Source of the DNA: Prunus persica | Lineage: Eukaryota; Streptophyta; Magnoliopsida; Rosales; Rosaceae | Direction: 5' to 3' | NCBI RefSeq assembly: GCF_000346465.2 | Contig: NC_034011.1 | Coordinates: 9,659,019 to 9,723,018 of the forward strand | DNA: 64,000 nt | Shown here: positions 1 to 11,480 of the stretch, piece by piece | Layout: every line of letters begins with the position of its first letter | Numbering within the stretch: the stretch's first letter is position 1 | Program-made: the position numbers and the translations under genes | Notes under the pieces: generated by a model | The model's database searches: none | Told to the model about the DNA's origin: nothing | Seen by the model: only the letters and a program-made list of their open reading frames with translations

Positions 1-1297
1 CCCGGCCCATATACTCCTTTCAGCTCGCTAAAAGCCGTGTCACATTCAGCAGTCCAGGTGATGTTTCTTTTGGTGCCTTTAAAGGGCCTTGAAGAATGGG
101 GCGCAGCGGTCAGTGGCTTTGGAGATAAATCTGGTCAGGGCTGCGACACGCCCTGTAAGGCTTTGGATATCCTTGACCGTCTTAGGTATTGTCATATCTA
201 AGATGGCCTGGATCTTTTCTGGATTGGCCTCAATGCCCCTCTGGCTGATCATGAAGCCAAGGAATTTTCCGGAAGCCACCCCGAATGCACATTTGGTGGG
301 GTTAAGCCTCATTTTGTATTGCTTCAGGATGGTGAACATGGCAGAGAGGTTGGGGATGTGCTGGTCAGCCGTGCGACTCTTGACTAGCATGTCATCGACA
401 TAGACCTCCATGGTATTGCCAATCAGGGGGGCAAAGAGCTGATTCACCAGACGCTGATAAGTAGCCCCGGCGTTTTTGAGGCCGAAGGGCATCACCTTAT
501 AGCAGTAGAGGCCGCGGTCCGTAATGAAAGAGGTGTGGGCCTGATCTTCGGGGTGCATGAAGATCTGGTTGTAACCTGAATAAGCATCCATGAAGCTAAG
601 GAGGGCGTGGCCGGCTGTGGCGTCGACTAGCTGGTCAATGCGGGGTAGTGGGAAGCTGTCCTTTGGGCATGCCCGATTAAGGTTGGTGTAGTCGACACAC
701 ATGCGCCAGCCCTTTCTTGGCTTGCGAACCATCACGACATTGGCCAGCCATGTGGGATAGTCAACCTCCCTGATGAATCGGATACTACTCAATCGATCCA
801 CCTCCGCCTTCATGGCCTCATAGCGCTCGGGATCATAGGCTCGACGCTTCTGTCGGACTGGTCGGACGGCAGGATTGACGCTAAGCCTATGAGATATGAT
901 GTCTGGTGATATGCCAGGCATGTCATTGTAGGACCAAGCGAAGACTTCGGAGTTGAGGCGGAGGAAGGCGACCAGGTCAGAGCGAAGCTCTGGTGAGATG
1001 GAGGTGCCGATCCGGACTTGTCGATCCGGGATATCGTCATGGAGGGTAACCAGCTCCAGGTCCTCCATAGGTTCGGCCTGTGGTGCGATGGACTCCTCCC
1101 TAGGGTCCTCAGGTGGGTCTGTGCCAGCTTGAGGAGGGGCGGGAGCCTGGGTTACTGCTAGGGCTTCACTCCTATGTTGGCGATTGGTGGATTTGACGGC
1201 TGAAGCATAGCAGCTTCGGGCTCCGAGTTGGTCGCCGCGCACCGTGCCTGGGCCATTAGAGTGGGGAACTTCACAGCAGCATATGCGTGGAAATAAA
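1..1297 (-). pseudogene. pol fragment: reverse transcriptase and start of RNase H
   Basis: The translated minus strand shows the linker after protease, then a nearly complete RT. Visible motifs are FAWSYNDMPGI, the LANVVMVRKP block, CVDYTNLNRACPKDSFPLPRID, the MDAYSGYNQI block, MPFGLKNAGATYQRL, the catalytic YVDD (present and intact) and the FLGF thumb region. After FFKAL near base 80 the frame stops at TAA. The expected continuation (a W-x-ECD-x-AF RNase H N-terminal block) is readable one frame over, so there is a single-base frameshift. A second frameshift near 1258 separates the KFPT block from the VRGDQ block between protease and RT. In an active element this enzyme copies the retrotransposon RNA into DNA in virus-like particles. 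Confidence 0.88.
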
Positions 1298-1397
1298 NNN
1301 NNNNNNNNNNNNNNNNNNNNNNNNNNNNNNNNNNNNNNNNNNNNNNNNNNNNNNNNNNNNNNNNNNNNNNNNNNNNNNNNNNNNNNNNNNNNNNNNN
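1298..1397. other. assembly gap (100 N)
   Basis: A run of exactly 100 N, a conventional placeholder length, lies between the protease core and the protease-RT linker of the Ty3/gypsy element. The true length is unknown, so reading frame across it cannot be judged. Confidence 0.99.
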
Positions 1398-3698
1398 GCA
1401 ATCGACGATAAGGAAGGGGGTGGTGATCGTCGTCCGCTGGGGTGCGGCCCCAATTGAGATGGGGAGATGAATGCTGCCGATGGGCTGGACCACATCACCT
1501 GAGAAGCTCACAAGGGGTGTGATGCTTCGGTCGAGTAGGTGAGGCGGGACCTGGAGTTCATTGAAGCACTCGGCGAACATCACACTGACCGAGCTACCAG
1601 TGTCCACCAGGATACGCCCAACGTCGAAGTTAGAAATGTCAGCCCGGATAATGAGTGGATCGTCATGGGGGAGGATAACACCACGCTCCTCCTCCTCGCA
1701 GAAGGTAATGGGGGCCCAGCCAGTCCTGTGGGTCTTTGGCAATCGTCCCTGCTCGGTGCTGAAGACCTGGTGCGCATAGGTGGAGCGGACATAATGTTTG
1801 ATAGAGTTGTTGGAGGTGCCAGCCAGGGTAGGACCTCCGCTGATGGTGGAGATCATGTTGATTTGTCGTTGGTGAGGGTTAGGCGGGGCTGGTATGTTGC
1901 GCACATAGTTGTCCAGCTTACCCTCCCGGATGAGCCCTTCAATTATGTTGCGCAAGGCAACACAAGATTCGGTGTCATGGCCGCTGAATTGATGAAAGCG
2001 GCAGAAGACCCCCGTGTTTGGCATAGGCTTGTTGGATGGTCTCCGAGGGGGTGGCTTGGGGATGATGGGGGCTTCACGTGCCAGGACGTTCTCATAGGTG
2101 GTGTTGAGGGTCGTAAAAACCTCAAACCTGGGCCTGGGTGAGAATGGAAGTGGGGCCCGATCACCAGGCCTGGGAGGGTTGCTTCCACTAGATTGATGGG
2201 GGTTGCCATGTCTGCCACGTTTGTGATTGCTGAAGGGATGCTGGTAGCTATCCTTCCGCTTATGTGGTTGGTTGTCCTGGGCAATCGGGGCAGGGGTAGA
2301 ATGCTGAGGTGGGGCTGGGGCGGGTGCTGAAGCAGGTGGAGGGTCGGCGAAAGTGTTGCGCGCCAAGTTGGCTGGGCCACGCTTGGAATTGAAGTATTCA
2401 GCCTTAGCGTGGATTGCCGCCTGCTTCATCAGCTCTGCATATGTGTTCCAACTGTTGCTATGAACCAGGTAGCGGAAGTTGGACTCGCGGAGGCCGCTCT
2501 TAAAAGCGCCGAAGGCAGCGCGATCGTCAGTGTCTGGGCAGCGAGAGTATTCATGACTGAACCGAGCTGCATATTCCCGAAGGGGTTCGTCCTCAGCCTG
2601 CCTAAGCATATACAAGTCGTCGGCAGAGTATAGGCGATCAGTCTGGATCATAAAATGGTCCAGGAACGTCTGCTTGAGACTATCGAAGGAGTTGATGGTG
2701 CAGGGGTGGAGCCTGTAGAACCAATTCAGGGCCGCGCCGCTGAGGGTGGAAGGGAAAAGGAGGCACATGCCTTCATCAGTGAGGCCTTTGCACCCAAGGG
2801 CAGACTGGAAGGAGTGGATGTGGGTGAGGGGGTCCTCCGTGCCAGTGTAGAAAGCGATGCGGAGGGGCTGGATATCTTTCTCCTGGTGGTAGTGGAGGAT
2901 GCGTTCGGTAAAGGGCCCTGGTCGTGGTTTTGCCCAGAGGGGTTGATGGCTGCGTTGTTGTTCGCTTTCCAGGCGCCGGACCTTTTCGAAGAGAAGCCTC
3001 ATGGCCGGGTCGGCATGAGGAAGAGTTTCAGGCGCCAAAGGCCTGGGGGCGGGGCAGACAGGGACTGGGGATTGTTCCCAATTTTCCAGCGCCCTGGTGT
3101 GGTAATTTGGCCAGGTCTCCGAATTATAAAAGTCCCAAGTATCCGAGTCCCCGACACCTTCCTCGTCGGGTATGCGGACGGGGGCTGGCGAAGGGCCCGG
3201 GTGTGTCACCCGTGGGTCTTCGAGGTTGACAGGGATAGGGATCGGCCTTGGCTGGCGGTCCGAGAGGCGATCCCTGCAATCTTGGTAGATCCTGACTGGT
3301 TCATGGGGCCGGTCCCTCGGTGGGGGAACGCAAAGGGGTCGTGACTGGGCTATCTCCGGATGAAGGTGGTCTTTACCCTTGCGGAGCCTAGCCTGGGCCG
3401 AGGCACTGTGGCTGGAATGTACCGGCTGGTTCGGCTGAGTAGGCCCAACGTTCTGGGTGAGGTCTTGCTGGGCATCCTGGGTGTGAGTCCTTTCCCAGTT
3501 CCGCTTTAAAACACGGTAGTCATGTTCTAGCTCAATGTTCCTGCAATGAAAGTGGTCGTATTTTTCCGACATTTTAGTGACACTGTCGCGGAGACGCTCC
3601 ACTTCTGCCTGGAGAGTGGCATCTTCCGAAGATCTCCTTCTAGAAGTACCATCGCGGGGGGTATGATGCTGGGTATCGCGGCTATCCTCGGTCGGCAT
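1398..3698 (-). CDS. gag and aspartic protease of the Ty3/gypsy element (partial)
   Basis: The frame is open from the ATG at 3698 to the gap at 1397, about 767 codons. Upstream bases are in the second gap, so an earlier start is possible. The N-terminal 100 residues hold a short coiled-coil-like stretch, followed by a charged proline-rich linker. The capsid (retrotransposon gag) domain is recognisable by the YTGTEDPLTHIHSF block and the LSGAALNWFYRL block, ending near HAKAEYFNSKRG. A CRFHQFSGHDTESC zinc-knuckle-like block follows, then the protease active site VDTGSS. Gag forms the particle that packages element RNA; the protease matures the polyprotein. This is the best preserved coding part of the element. 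Confidence 0.85.
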
Positions 3699-3741
3699 AC
3701 AAATGTGGGTGAAGAAGAGGCGACGGGGCCTGAGGGGTGAA

Positions 3742-3898
3742 NNNNNNNNNNNNNNNNNNNNNNNNNNNNNNNNNNNNNNNNNNNNNNNNNNNNNNNNNNN
3801 NNNNNNNNNNNNNNNNNNNNNNNNNNNNNNNNNNNNNNNNNNNNNNNNNNNNNNNNNNNNNNNNNNNNNNNNNNNNNNNNNNNNNNNNNNNNNNNNNN
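3742..3898. other. assembly gap (157 N)
   Basis: 157 N between the start of gag and the LTR. It hides the inner LTR end and the primer binding site of the minus-strand element. Confidence 0.99.
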
Positions 3899-4310
3899 GG
3901 TGAAATGGGTTGTGAGAGACTGTAGAAGGTAAAAAGAGGAGAAGCAATCGTCAAGCTTCGGACACCGGTGTGGTGCCGGCCGAAGGCTCTCCGATGCCTA
4001 AGTCAATTACAAGTAGTAATTCTGGCAGAGTAACAGTAAAAGTGGGAGAGTAGTCCGGTTTTTTACTGGGTACTGTTCCCTATTTATAGGGAAGTGAAAG
4101 TGGGAGCTTTGCACAAAGTTCCAATGTGGGACTTTGTGCAAGCCGTTGTGGTGACGACACGTGTCCTGGAGATTAGGTTTGGCAGCTGAGAGCTTCGGCA
4201 GGTGTCTGGCACCTCGGAAGTGTGTCTTCCTTCGGCATGGGAGAAGGCGTGGCTGCCTTGGTGCTAGTCGCTTTGATGCTGGGTCTGCTCGGTTCATTAT
4301 GGTGTAAACA
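3899..4310 (-). repeat. 5' LTR of the Ty3/gypsy element (inner end in gap)
   Basis: The LTR starts at 4310 on the minus strand with TGTTTACACC. A TATAAATA box lies at 4088-4081 (minus), a typical LTR core promoter. Downstream, the minus strand carries the block CTTAGGCATCGGAGAGCC, which recurs in the LTR of the big Tat element at about 20799. The LTR end proper must be within or near the N gap, so its full length is not visible. Confidence 0.82.
4081..4088 (-). promoter_or_regulatory. TATA box of the LTR promoter
   Basis: TATAAATA on the minus strand, about 220 bases inside the LTR and upstream of the R/U5-like block. It is in the right place to drive genomic RNA of the minus-strand element. 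Confidence 0.65.
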
Positions 4311-5692
4311 ACTCTAATCAACGGCTTTCTTCTCGAGAATAGAGTGGTTCAGGCCGCAAAACTTTTCAATAAAATGATCAACGCAGGTAATTGTCAGCCT
4401 GATGCTGTTACTTATGGCACGCTAGTAAAGGGCTTTTGCATGAAAGGTAACAACAGTGCTGCTATTCAGTTGCTTAGGAAGATGGAGGAAGGAGCTTGCA
4501 AGCCTGGCTTAGTTGTCTATAACACAATCATCGGCAGTCTTTGTAAGGATAAATTAGTTGATGATGCATTGAACCTCTTATCAGAAATGATGAGCAAGGG
4601 TATTGCCCCAAATGTCATTACCTATACATCCTTGATTCATGGAGTTTGCAAATTAGGCAAGTGGAAAGAAGCTAAAGGGTTGTTGAATGAAATGGTGAGT
4701 AAAAACGTCTTTCCAGATGTGTGCACATTCAGTGTCTTGGTAGACACACTTTGTAAGGAGGGGATGGTTGGGGAAGCAGAAGGCGTGGTCAAAATGATGA
4801 TTGAAAGGGATATTCAACCAAATACCGTTACATACAATTCACTTATGGATGGTTACTGTTTGCGAGGAGAAATGAGCGAGGCTAGAAAAGTTTTTAAACT
4901 AATGCTTAGCAAGGGCTTGATGGTTGATGTTTTTAATTACAGCACATTGATAAATGGATATTGTAAGCGTAAAATGATGGATGAGGCCATGACGCTTCTT
5001 CGGGAAATGTCTCGTAAGGGACTGGTTCCAAATACTGTTACTTATAGCACTCTTGTAGATGGTTGTTGCAAAGTGGGGAAATTAGGTGATGCACAAAAGT
5101 TGTTCTCAGAGATGCAAGATTGTGGCCAACTTCCAGATGTTCAAACTTATGCTGTTCTACTGGATGGCCTGTGTAAAAACCGACAACTTTCTACAGCAAT
5201 CCAACTGTTTAAAGAGATGGAAGGCAAGAAGTTGGATGCAGATATTGTGATTTACAGTATTCTTATTGAAGGTTTGTGCATAGCTGAAAAATTTGAATCT
5301 GCATGGGAACTCTTTTTTGGTTTATCATCAAGAGGGCTTCAACCCAATGTAAGGACATATACCATAATGATTAATGGACTCTGTATTGGGGGCCGAACAA
5401 GTGAAGCAGAAAAGCTGCTTACTGAAATGGAAGAGAGAGGTTGTCCTCCAGATGATTGTACGTATAACATAATTATTTAACAATGAGACAGTAAGGGTGA
5501 CAGGACTTATTCAACAAATGGTGGAGAAGGGTTTCTCTGCAGATGCTTCAACTACAGAATTGATAATTGATCTATTGTGTAAAGATAAAGTAGATCCTGC
5601 ATTGTTGCCATTGATGCAAAAAAGAGAATTATGAACTGAATTTGCCTCAGTTAAAGTTGAACAGATCTTCTGACCATCCCAATAAACATTGA
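4311..5692 (+). pseudogene. RFL-type PPR pseudogene, 5' end removed by LTR insertion
   Basis: From 4311 this is near-identical to 37795-39189 of the intact PPR gene, with only scattered base differences. The Ty3/gypsy LTR abuts it at 4310, inside the codons for the LINGF block, so everything upstream is separated from it. An open frame of tandem P-type PPR motifs (pattern VTYxTLVKGFC about every 35 residues) runs from about 4344 to 5480, but it has no authentic start codon. Relative to the intact copy, 14 bases are missing after 5476, creating an immediate TAA. One extra A lies in the A run near 5624. The protein would have been an organelle RNA-binding factor; this copy is dead or at most a source of small RNAs. 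Confidence 0.93.
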
Positions 5693-6072
5693 AGCTCTTC
5701 CACCTCTGGCAACCATGGATGTGTTATATCTATTATCTCTTAATCCATCATGTGACAATGTCGAGTAGTAGATATAACTTTTCCGATAATCGTAACGTCT
5801 TTGAAACAATTGGCTTGTTTTTTTGTACGCAGGTCTTTTTTAGTTTCTTTCACACAAACATTGTGCAATTGACTGACTCTGCATGTTTTTGGTATTTTGC
5901 GGTATACAGACTTGGTTATATAAAGACATCATTGGGGGATATCCTGTGATCATGATAGAGAAATTTCAATGTTACTCTTTTAAGGTTGTTAAATTTATTA
6001 GAGAGAAGCAGGGTATTTGGACTGATATAATCAGATTTTTCAGCTGACCAAGACTTTGCTGTTTCGGCAAAA
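5693..6072 (+). repeat. duplicated 3' flank of the PPR pseudogene
   Basis: The PPR duplication extends past the stop codon: this stretch matches 39190-39569 downstream of the intact PPR gene and stops matching after CGGCAAAAAC. Small open frames here are within 3' untranslated sequence. Confidence 0.85.
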
Positions 6073-6100
6073 ACCAACCAGCCTTTGATTAAGGGGCCTT

Positions 6101-7572
6101 CTACATATAAAGACCAAAAATATTTATTTATGGAAGGCAGAACTCTATATAGATATACTTGTTTTTGACACGTGGCATTAATCGATAAAGGTTCCTCTTT
6201 ATATATATATATATATATATATATTTTTTTAAAAAGAGTACAGCCGCACGGCTATACTCCACGTGGCGCCTAATGGTTGGGGGGTCCTCTTTTTTATATT
6301 AAAAAAAAGTAGCGCTGTATGGTTATGCCTAGTTTTTAAATTTTTAAAAAAAAGTATACCCGCGCAGCTATACAATTTTCACATAGTGAGCTGCTCTGTT
6401 TTTTCTTCAGAAAATACTATACTTAATTTTTTTTTTCTAATTTAAAAAAAATATAGTATAGCAGGGAAGCGTTATTGGTTTTTTTGTTTTTTTATTTTTT
6501 ATAAATTGTACTTAGTAAATAGTATAGACGAGCAGCTATAGTCTTATATATATATATATATATATATTTTCTTTAGAAAATACTATACTTAATTTTTTTT
6601 TCTAATTTAAAAAATATATATAGTATAGCAGGGAAGCTTTATTGTTTTTTTTTTTAAATTTATTTCTAAATTGTATTTAGTAAATAGTATAGACGAGCGG
6701 CTATAGTCTTTTACATATATATATATATGTTGGTACGTATTTTTCAACAATATATTCGTGTTCTATACACGTCTCATGTTTTTTTTAAAATTAAACATAC
6801 AATTGTTGTATTGTATGTGTACATATGTATTTCTAATGTTTTAAACACGTATTTTCTACAAACTTTTCAGTAAGACACACAAAATTCACGTAATATACAA
6901 ATAATTCTCACATATTATTGAAGAAGAATAACATGTTATAAAAATTATATTAAAATATCATATAGTGAAAGATTAATATCTACTTTGGATATGTTGCAAA
7001 TTAATATCTATAAGGTACAAACTAATGCAACTAGGAGGGTCCTTTTTTATTATTAATTTTTTAATTAAATAGTATTGCCGGATGCGATTTTTGTTATATA
7101 AAAAACAGTATAGCCAGGTGGCTATACTAGTTTTTGACACGTGGCTTTAACGGATAGAGGTTCTTCTTTATTTAAAAAAAAGAGTACAGCTATCCGCCTA
7201 TGCTCCTTGTTTTTAATTTTTTTTTTTTAAAAATACGTGGGGTGACACATGGCGCTCAATGGTTGGGGGATCCTCTTTTTTATATTAAAAAATTGTATAG
7301 CCGCTCGGGCTATACTAAGTTTTTAAAATTTTTAAAAAATTTATAGTCACCCGGCTATACTATTTTTGACAGAGTGGGCTGCTATGTTTTTTCTTTAAAA
7401 AATAGTATAGCCGTGCGGCTATACTTGATTTTTTTTTCTATTTGTTTAAAAAAATTAGTATAGCAATGAAGCATTACTGGTTTTTTTATATATATAATTT
7501 ATTTATAAATTATCCTTAATAAATAGTATAGACGAGCGGCTATAGTCTTTTACATATGTATATATATATATA
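6101..7572. repeat. palindrome-studded AT-rich array, left part
   Basis: AT-rich units carry many imperfect palindromes of about 20 bases built on GTATAGCCG and CGGCTATAC, for example near 6237, 6352, 6680, 7108, 7295, 7400 and 7523. One unit runs from GTTGGTACGTATTT (about 6728) to the TAGTCTTTTACATAT before 7560. It consists of a 320-base block without palindromes followed by an ordered series of hairpins. Units contain CACGTGG-type boxes. The left border, CTACATATAAAGACC at about 6101, recurs at 43903. No credible coding sequence is present. The array is interrupted at a TA repeat by the viral insertion and continues at 15176. Confidence 0.82.
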
Positions 7573-7810
7573 CAAATAATTGAAAATACGAAAAGTAATG
7601 CATAAATGAAATTAATGAATAGATGAAAAGATGGATAATTGAAAACATAAAATTGTTGAGAATGCAATACAGAAAGGGATCTAGAACCAGGAGGGATTAA
7701 CATAGATAGCACAAATAGTAGAAAATACGAAAGTAATGCATAAATGAAATTAATGAATAGATGAAAATATGGATAATTGAAAACATAAAATTGTTGAGAA
7801 TGCAATATTT
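7573..7810 (-). repeat. terminally redundant and duplicated end of the viral insertion
   Basis: A segment of about 139 bases is repeated in tandem: the block beginning GAAAATACGAAA occurs at 7582 and 7721, each followed by the same 85 bases or so ending TTGAGAATGCAATA. The intervening GGGATCTAGAACC block (about 7676-7690) matches 15118-15131 at the other end of the insertion. This shows overlapping genome ends or a rearrangement on integration. Confidence 0.85.
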
Positions 7811-7832
7811 ATAGAAAATCTTGACTGAAAGA

Positions 7833-7964
7833 TTTTATTGATTGATAGCACACATATTTTACAGTGGTAGTTTCCTTGAGGAAGTCTCAGGGAAAACTTT
7901 GAAAACTGCAAATTTAACTAAGTTACATTCTGCCTACAAGTGAGGTTGAAGCCTCTATTTAAAG
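7833..7964 (-). promoter_or_regulatory. putative viral promoter and polyadenylation signal
   Basis: On the minus strand a TATA-like TTTAAATAG lies at about 7963-7955 and an AATAAA at about 7838-7833, roughly 120 bases downstream. In caulimovirids the polyadenylation signal lies a short way past the transcript start, so the RNA is terminally redundant. The spacing here is consistent with that, but neither site is proven. Confidence 0.4.
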
Positions 7965-7999
7965 AGACGAAGTAGAAGTGTTGGCAACATTGGATGCTC

Positions 8000-9393
8000 A
8001 AGAGAGTGACTGTGGAAGCATACGAAAGTTTTTGCTTTTACTGAGTGCTGCTTTTAACTTTGTCGGGGAATCCACTTTTACCTTGCTTTTAACTGGCTCA
8101 TGGTGACTGCTTTTGACTAATCTGAATCAAGATCATAAGGGTCTTGACTGTCTTGATAATCTGCCCACCGCAATTTCTGGGATGGATCCTTTTGACTGGG
8201 TGATTGATGAGGTTGACTGGGAGATGTTTGTGACTTGGGAGAAGCATCATTATCCTCATCTTTCATTTGGGAAGCTTGAATGATTAGCTGCCGGGCAATT
8301 TCTTGTAACTCTGCCTTGTTCGTCCTTCGATTGGGAGGGAAGAATGAGACGTTCCAGAAGAAGATGGCTTCTGGGAAAGCTTTTGTGAAATTTTGACTGG
8401 AGGAAAATCTGAATTAAATAATCAGCAATTCTTTCAATTTTGAATTTATCCCACCATTTGACTGAAAATTGACGGGAAAGGACTCTAGAATCCCAGTTGA
8501 TTTGGTAAGACCATTTCAGGATCCCAGGGACTTTGTATTTAGCAATGAGAATAAGCAGATTGGGAAAGAATAACTCTGACTCTTAAATTTGTTTTTATTG
8601 GAGAAATAATTAACTAACCCTTGCATTTGGGAAGGAAGAAGATAAATGACTGGACCATGTTTTTCCCACCAGTGAGGAACCAGAAGGGAAAAGGACTTTT
8701 AAATTTACTATCAAAATTAATGAACCAAGAGTGACTAAAATCAATTGTCTAATGGAGGAAGATTGTATACCAAACTTCAATATAATCATAGTAACTGTAT
8801 TGGAGATCTGACTGGAGAACTTTTAGGTCATAGGGGTTTTTACTCCATTCTTCTTCACTTAGAATGCGATGAATGTACATGGAATGATATAGAATAATGT
8901 GGGGATTATTACGATCTTTAATGGGCTTATTTTCGATTGATTGGGTTTCATGAAGGATATCCTTATAATATTTGAGGGATTTATAAGGAGCTTGAGGAAC
9001 GAAATGGCAATTTTGGGGGAAATATGACTTTGTAATTGTGATTGGATTGGCAATGTTATTATATTTGCTTCAATAATAAAAGGTAGCAACTGCTTCTTAA
9101 AAGATAAAGGGATGACTTTTGGAAGGGAACTGGAGATTGAGTGGCTTGGGTACTAATTTGAAAGGGATCATAACTAGAGACTAAGGCTGACTGGTAATTC
9201 GGGCGAACTTGACTGATTGTGGAGCCAAGCGTAGTGAATCTGTTACTGATCTAAATTGGAGAACATCTTAGGAAAGGGACGATCTGGGAAGGGGACTCTG
9301 TTTTAACTGGATTCATTTATGGAGGGAGTGATCTGAGTGACTGGGGTTGACTAGGTTGCTCTTTCTGCTTGTCTTTTCTTTTTATCTGCCATT
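8000..9393 (-). pseudogene. viral region downstream of RNase H (possible second ORF, degraded)
   Basis: A lysine-rich start (MADKKKRQAERA) lies just past the RNase H region at about 9393 on the minus strand and is stopped after 13 codons. Beyond it all frames are littered with stops. Some florendoviruses have a second ORF after the polyprotein, and this may be its remnant. I do not recognise a domain in it. Confidence 0.4.
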
Positions 9394-9409
9394 GTTTTTC
9401 CTAAAGAAA

Positions 9410-9926
9410 CTCTCTAGTAAGGAAATCAGGAATAGAATTCTCACTACCTCTCAAATATTCAATATCAACATAAAAAATACTTAAAATTGCTTGCCAACGT
9501 GCAAAAATATGTTTTGATGGAATGTTTTGAACATCATTTTCTAAAACATGCTTTGCACTTTTACAATCAACTCTGACTAGAAATTTTTGATTTAATAAAT
9601 CGTCTTGAAATTTAGTAATGCATAATACTATAAATAATATTTCCTTTTTAATAGTACTGTAATTACGTTGTGACTGGGTTCAAATTCCAGAATGGAATCG
9701 AATGATTTGCTTTGTTTGACTTGGATTACTTTCTGTTTAAGGATACCTTCATAATCAACATCAGAGTCGTCAGTTTCAACAATTTTAAAGGAGTTTACTG
9801 AAGGAATGCCAAGACATGGAAGTATTTTGACATAGATTTTGATTTGCTTTACTATATTTGTGTGAATGGGTGACCAAGGAGGAGGGTTACTCTGGAGTCT
9901 ATCAAATAAAGGCTTACATTGTTTTC
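9410..9926 (-). pseudogene. viral RNase H remnant
   Basis: Translated fragments on the minus strand include a block ending in an EYLRGSENSIPDFLTREF-type motif. It resembles the C-terminal end of caulimovirid RNase H, where the polyprotein normally stops. Several frame changes separate it from the RT at 9927-10847. Confidence 0.65.
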
Positions 9927-10847
9927 TCAAATTTTGATAGAAATCAGAGACATATAGTTAAGAGAACCTAAAAATCTCTGAAGTTGACTTTTATCAAGTA
10001 TTTGATATGAAAATTTATCAGCAAACTGAATGACTCGATCAATTAGACTGATTTGTGACTGACATATATTGAAACCAAGGAAACAAATATTGGTTTGAAA
10101 TAACTTGATCTTCTTAGCTAAGACAACTAGACCATTTTGTTTGACTATCTTAAGGAACTTATGCAAATGTTTCCAATGTTGTTCTATTGACTGAGAAAAA
10201 ATAAGAGCATCATCAATATAGACTATGGAAAAATGACTGAAAGGATTGAATATTTCATTCATTATATTTTGAAATTCACTATGCGCATTTTTAAGACCGA
10301 AAGGCATAACATTCCACTCATAGTGACCGAATGGAGTTACAAAAGCGGTTTTATACCTATCTGACTCTAGAATCTGGATTTACCAAAAACCAATCTTCAT
10401 ATCAAATTTGGAAAAGATGACTGATTTATCTAACCTGTTAATTAAGTCTCTTTTGTTAGGAATTGGATACCTAATCCATTCTAAAGTTGTATTGAGAGGC
10501 TTATAATTGATGACTAATCTTGGGGCTCCTCTTTCTAATTCAGCATTTTTCTAAACATAGAAGGCTGGGCAGGACCAGGGAGACTTGCTTTTACGGATTA
10601 TTCCTTTCTGGAGTAACTCTGTAATTTCTGTTTTATAGAATTCCATTATTTCTTGACTCATTTGGATTGGTCTGGCTTTAGTGAGAATATTCTTTTCACT
10701 AAAGTTTTTGACATAAGGTAAACTGACTACATGTTGTTTCCTGTGCCAAAAAGCATTAGGTAAATCAGAACAGACTTCTTGTTTTAACTTTTCTTCAAAC
10801 TCTTGAATTTGTGATTGTAAGGACTCATCAGCAAGTTGTTGTTCCAT
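9927..10847 (-). pseudogene. viral reverse transcriptase remnant
   Basis: Two open stretches on the minus strand show caulimovirid RT: the KGIIRKSKSPWSCPAFYV block (10551-10847), then MPFGLKNA, the catalytic YIDD at about 10211-10222 and CFLGF (9927-10307). The segment between them carries stops. The enzyme would convert pregenomic RNA to DNA; the catalytic aspartates survive but the frame does not. Confidence 0.88.
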
Positions 10848-11019
10848 TCTTTTGAATCCAACTTCTTCTTTAAGAAAATTTAATTGTTTATCTTTATTTT
10901 GAATTCTTTTGACTGTTTTTTAAACTGCACTCTTTTGTAAGGCTTTTAGATTATGTAACTCGGGTTTGGTTAGGAATTCGAATTTGACCTTTTCTCCTAA
11001 ATGGATACAAAAGGGCAAT

Positions 11020-11300
11020 GAAGGGTAACCCTAAAATGACTTCATCAGTGATATTTTTTTATTAAGACGAATGAGGGTTTTGAAACAAATTTTATTTTAA
11101 CAAACATGGGCCTTGGGAATTTCGTAGTTTAATTGGAGTGACTTTCCTGAGGCAGTGCTTAACGATTCTTTTGACTTCTTATAATACTTTGTGGGAATTA
11201 AACCTTCCTGAATACAGTTAAGATCAACTCCTGAATCAAAAAAGGCGACTGCATTTAACTCGAAATTTTTGACAAATATGGTGACTTTAGAATACCATTT
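11020..11300 (-). pseudogene. viral aspartic protease remnant
   Basis: A DSG active-site triplet followed by a hydrophobic stretch is readable on the minus strand at about 11240-11220. It lies between the zinc-knuckle region and RT, where caulimovirid protease belongs. Flanking frames are broken. Confidence 0.6.
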
Positions 11301-11480
11301 TCGAAAATTTACTTGTTTAATTAAATTAATGTCTTGACTATTGTTTGAAGGTTCACCATCTGAGTTTGTAGGGCTCTCAGAATTATTTTTTGACTCGGAG
11401 GTTTCTTTATCTATTAAATTAATTAAGTCTTGCTTTATTTCATAATTCTCGACTTGTAATTTGTGACTTATTTGCCTTAA

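Larger units (their letters stand above)
1..4310 (-). mobile_element. Ty3/gypsy (Tat-like) LTR retrotransposon, 5' part
   Basis: The minus strand reads, from 4310 downward, 5' LTR, gag, protease and reverse transcriptase; the element runs off the left edge. The LTR outer end is TGTTTACACC at 4310. Immediately beyond it host PPR sequence resumes (ACTCTAATCA at 4311), exactly as in the intact PPR gene at 37795, so the boundary is precise to the base. RT motifs and the aspartic protease motif place it in Ty3/gypsy. The YVDDMLVKS form of the RT motif and the LTR motif shared with the big element at 20249 suggest the Tat group. Coding frames are broken near 1258 and near 80, so this copy is unlikely to be autonomous. 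The 3' half, the 3' LTR and the other target-site copy must lie outside the window. Confidence 0.92.

Noticed and set aside
1539..3344. Several plus-strand frames of 100-229 codons
   Set aside because: They are shadows of the GC-rich gag-protease frame on the minus strand.
6101..7560. CRISPR-like array or tRNA cluster suggested by evenly spaced short repeats
   Set aside because: The repeats are palindromes in an AT-rich eukaryotic repeat, spacing is irregular, and no tRNA fold or cas-like gene exists.
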